DNA from: Burkholderiales bacterium UBA6064
GTDB taxonomy: Bacteria > Pseudomonadota > Gammaproteobacteria > Burkholderiales > Burkholderiaceae_B
NCBI GenBank assembly: GCA_002428895.1
Contig: DIYC01000097.1
Location: forward strand, 1 to 6,294
DNA: 6,294 bases
Direction: 5' to 3'
Part shown: positions 6,064 to 6,294 of the stretch, piece after piece
Layout of the letters: the number at the start of each line of letters is the position of its first letter
How positions within the stretch are numbered: position 1 is the first letter of the stretch
Made by a program: the position numbers and the translations under genes
The notes under the pieces: generated by a model
Seen by the model: only the letters and a program-made list of their open reading frames with translations
The model's database searches: none
Told to the model about the DNA's origin: nothing

Positions 6064-6294
6064 TTAGGTGGAAAGGGTTAACCAAAAAGTTCCATATAAA
6101 ATTTTTCCTAAACTTAGAGTGTCTCCAAATTGAGCTCGTACATCGCAATATGAGGCACCCCCTAGCCTACTTGAGTCAACATTAACCTTTACAAGAAATA
6201 TCATCCTAACCTGGAACTTTTCTGGTTTATTTACTACTAAGTTCAAATTGATTAGCTCGAAGTAAGTAATTAGGGTCGTACCAAATATTATTGA
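6064..6294 (-). CDS. Doubtful partial reading frame upstream of the ligase gene
   Basis: A minus-strand frame is open from the right edge to a TAA at 6064-6066, giving at least 76 residues with no recognisable domain. The end reads FGDTLSLGKILYGTFWLTLS, with alternating hydrophobic residues that could form beta strands. If real, it would be the C-terminus of a longer gene ending 30 nt before the ligase start, a spacing like the 32 nt between the ligase and OTU-like genes, and could be the first gene of the operon. Against this, it uses many ATA, CTA, GTA and AGG codons, unlike the two downstream genes, and the DNA is AT-richer. It may be a decayed gene or non-coding leader DNA holding the operon promoter; I see no convincing -35/-10 pair. 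Confidence 0.25.
   Translation of the reverse strand, partial: SIIFGTTLITYFELINLNLVVNKPEKFQVRMIFLVKVNVDSSRLGGASYCDVRAQFGDTLSLGKILYGTFWLTLST
6082..6225. repeat. Imperfect inverted repeat upstream of the ligase gene
   Basis: CCAAAAAGTTCCA (6082-6094) is the inverted partner of TGGAACTTTTCTGG (6212-6225). Ten bases (TGGAACTTTT) match perfectly, and TGG matches after one inserted base. The arms are about 117 nt apart. They could be remnants of the ends of a small non-autonomous element, a long-range RNA stem, or chance in AT-rich DNA. No target-site duplication is apparent. Confidence 0.3.

Noticed and set aside
6111..6200. TTGACT on the minus strand (6174-6169) as a -35 element for the operon
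   Set aside because: The nearest -10-like hexamer (CATATT) is about 21 nt away, too far for a standard sigma-70 promoter.

Overview
The window looks like a piece of a bacterial effector locus. It holds two long genes on the minus strand, transcribed from high to low coordinates: a NEL-type (IpaH/SspH-like) E3 ubiquitin ligase at 6033-4414, then, 32 nt downstream, a 1140-residue protein at 4381-959 with a central OTU-like cysteine protease (candidate deubiquitinase) domain. A plus-strand gene of unknown function (left edge to 914) converges on them. A reading frame of doubtful status (6294-6064, minus) lies just upstream of the ligase gene.

NEL ligases and OTU proteases act on the eukaryotic ubiquitin system, so the source is most likely a host-associated Gram-negative bacterium that injects effectors through a type III or similar secretion system. 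The Asn/Gln/Ser-rich proteins and the moderate-to-low GC would suit a gammaproteobacterium such as an Endozoicomonas-like animal symbiont. This is a guess: no rRNA, tRNA, housekeeping gene or secretion-apparatus gene is present to fix the taxonomy.

Layout. 1-914 (+): 3' part of an unknown gene, open to the left edge. 915-958: convergent 44-nt gap with a weak hairpin. 959-4381 (-): OTU-like protein, made of a helical N-terminal region, a coiled coil (about residues 395-445), an OTU-like core (about 495-765; Cys531 and His756), a Pro/Gln/Lys-rich linker (about 775-920) and an unrecognised C-terminal region. 4382-4413: short gap with a plausible ribosome binding site. 4414-6033 (-): NEL ligase with a low-complexity N-terminal third in place of leucine-rich repeats. 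6034-6294: AT-richer DNA with an open frame to the right edge and an imperfect inverted repeat.

The most interesting reading is that one transcript encodes a ubiquitin writer (NEL, catalytic Cys310 in an FCNDR motif) and a putative ubiquitin eraser (OTU, Cys531/His756). They may act on the same host target, or the OTU protein may limit or edit the ligase's output. Both enzyme assignments rest on motifs read by eye; the functional pairing is inference from adjacency.
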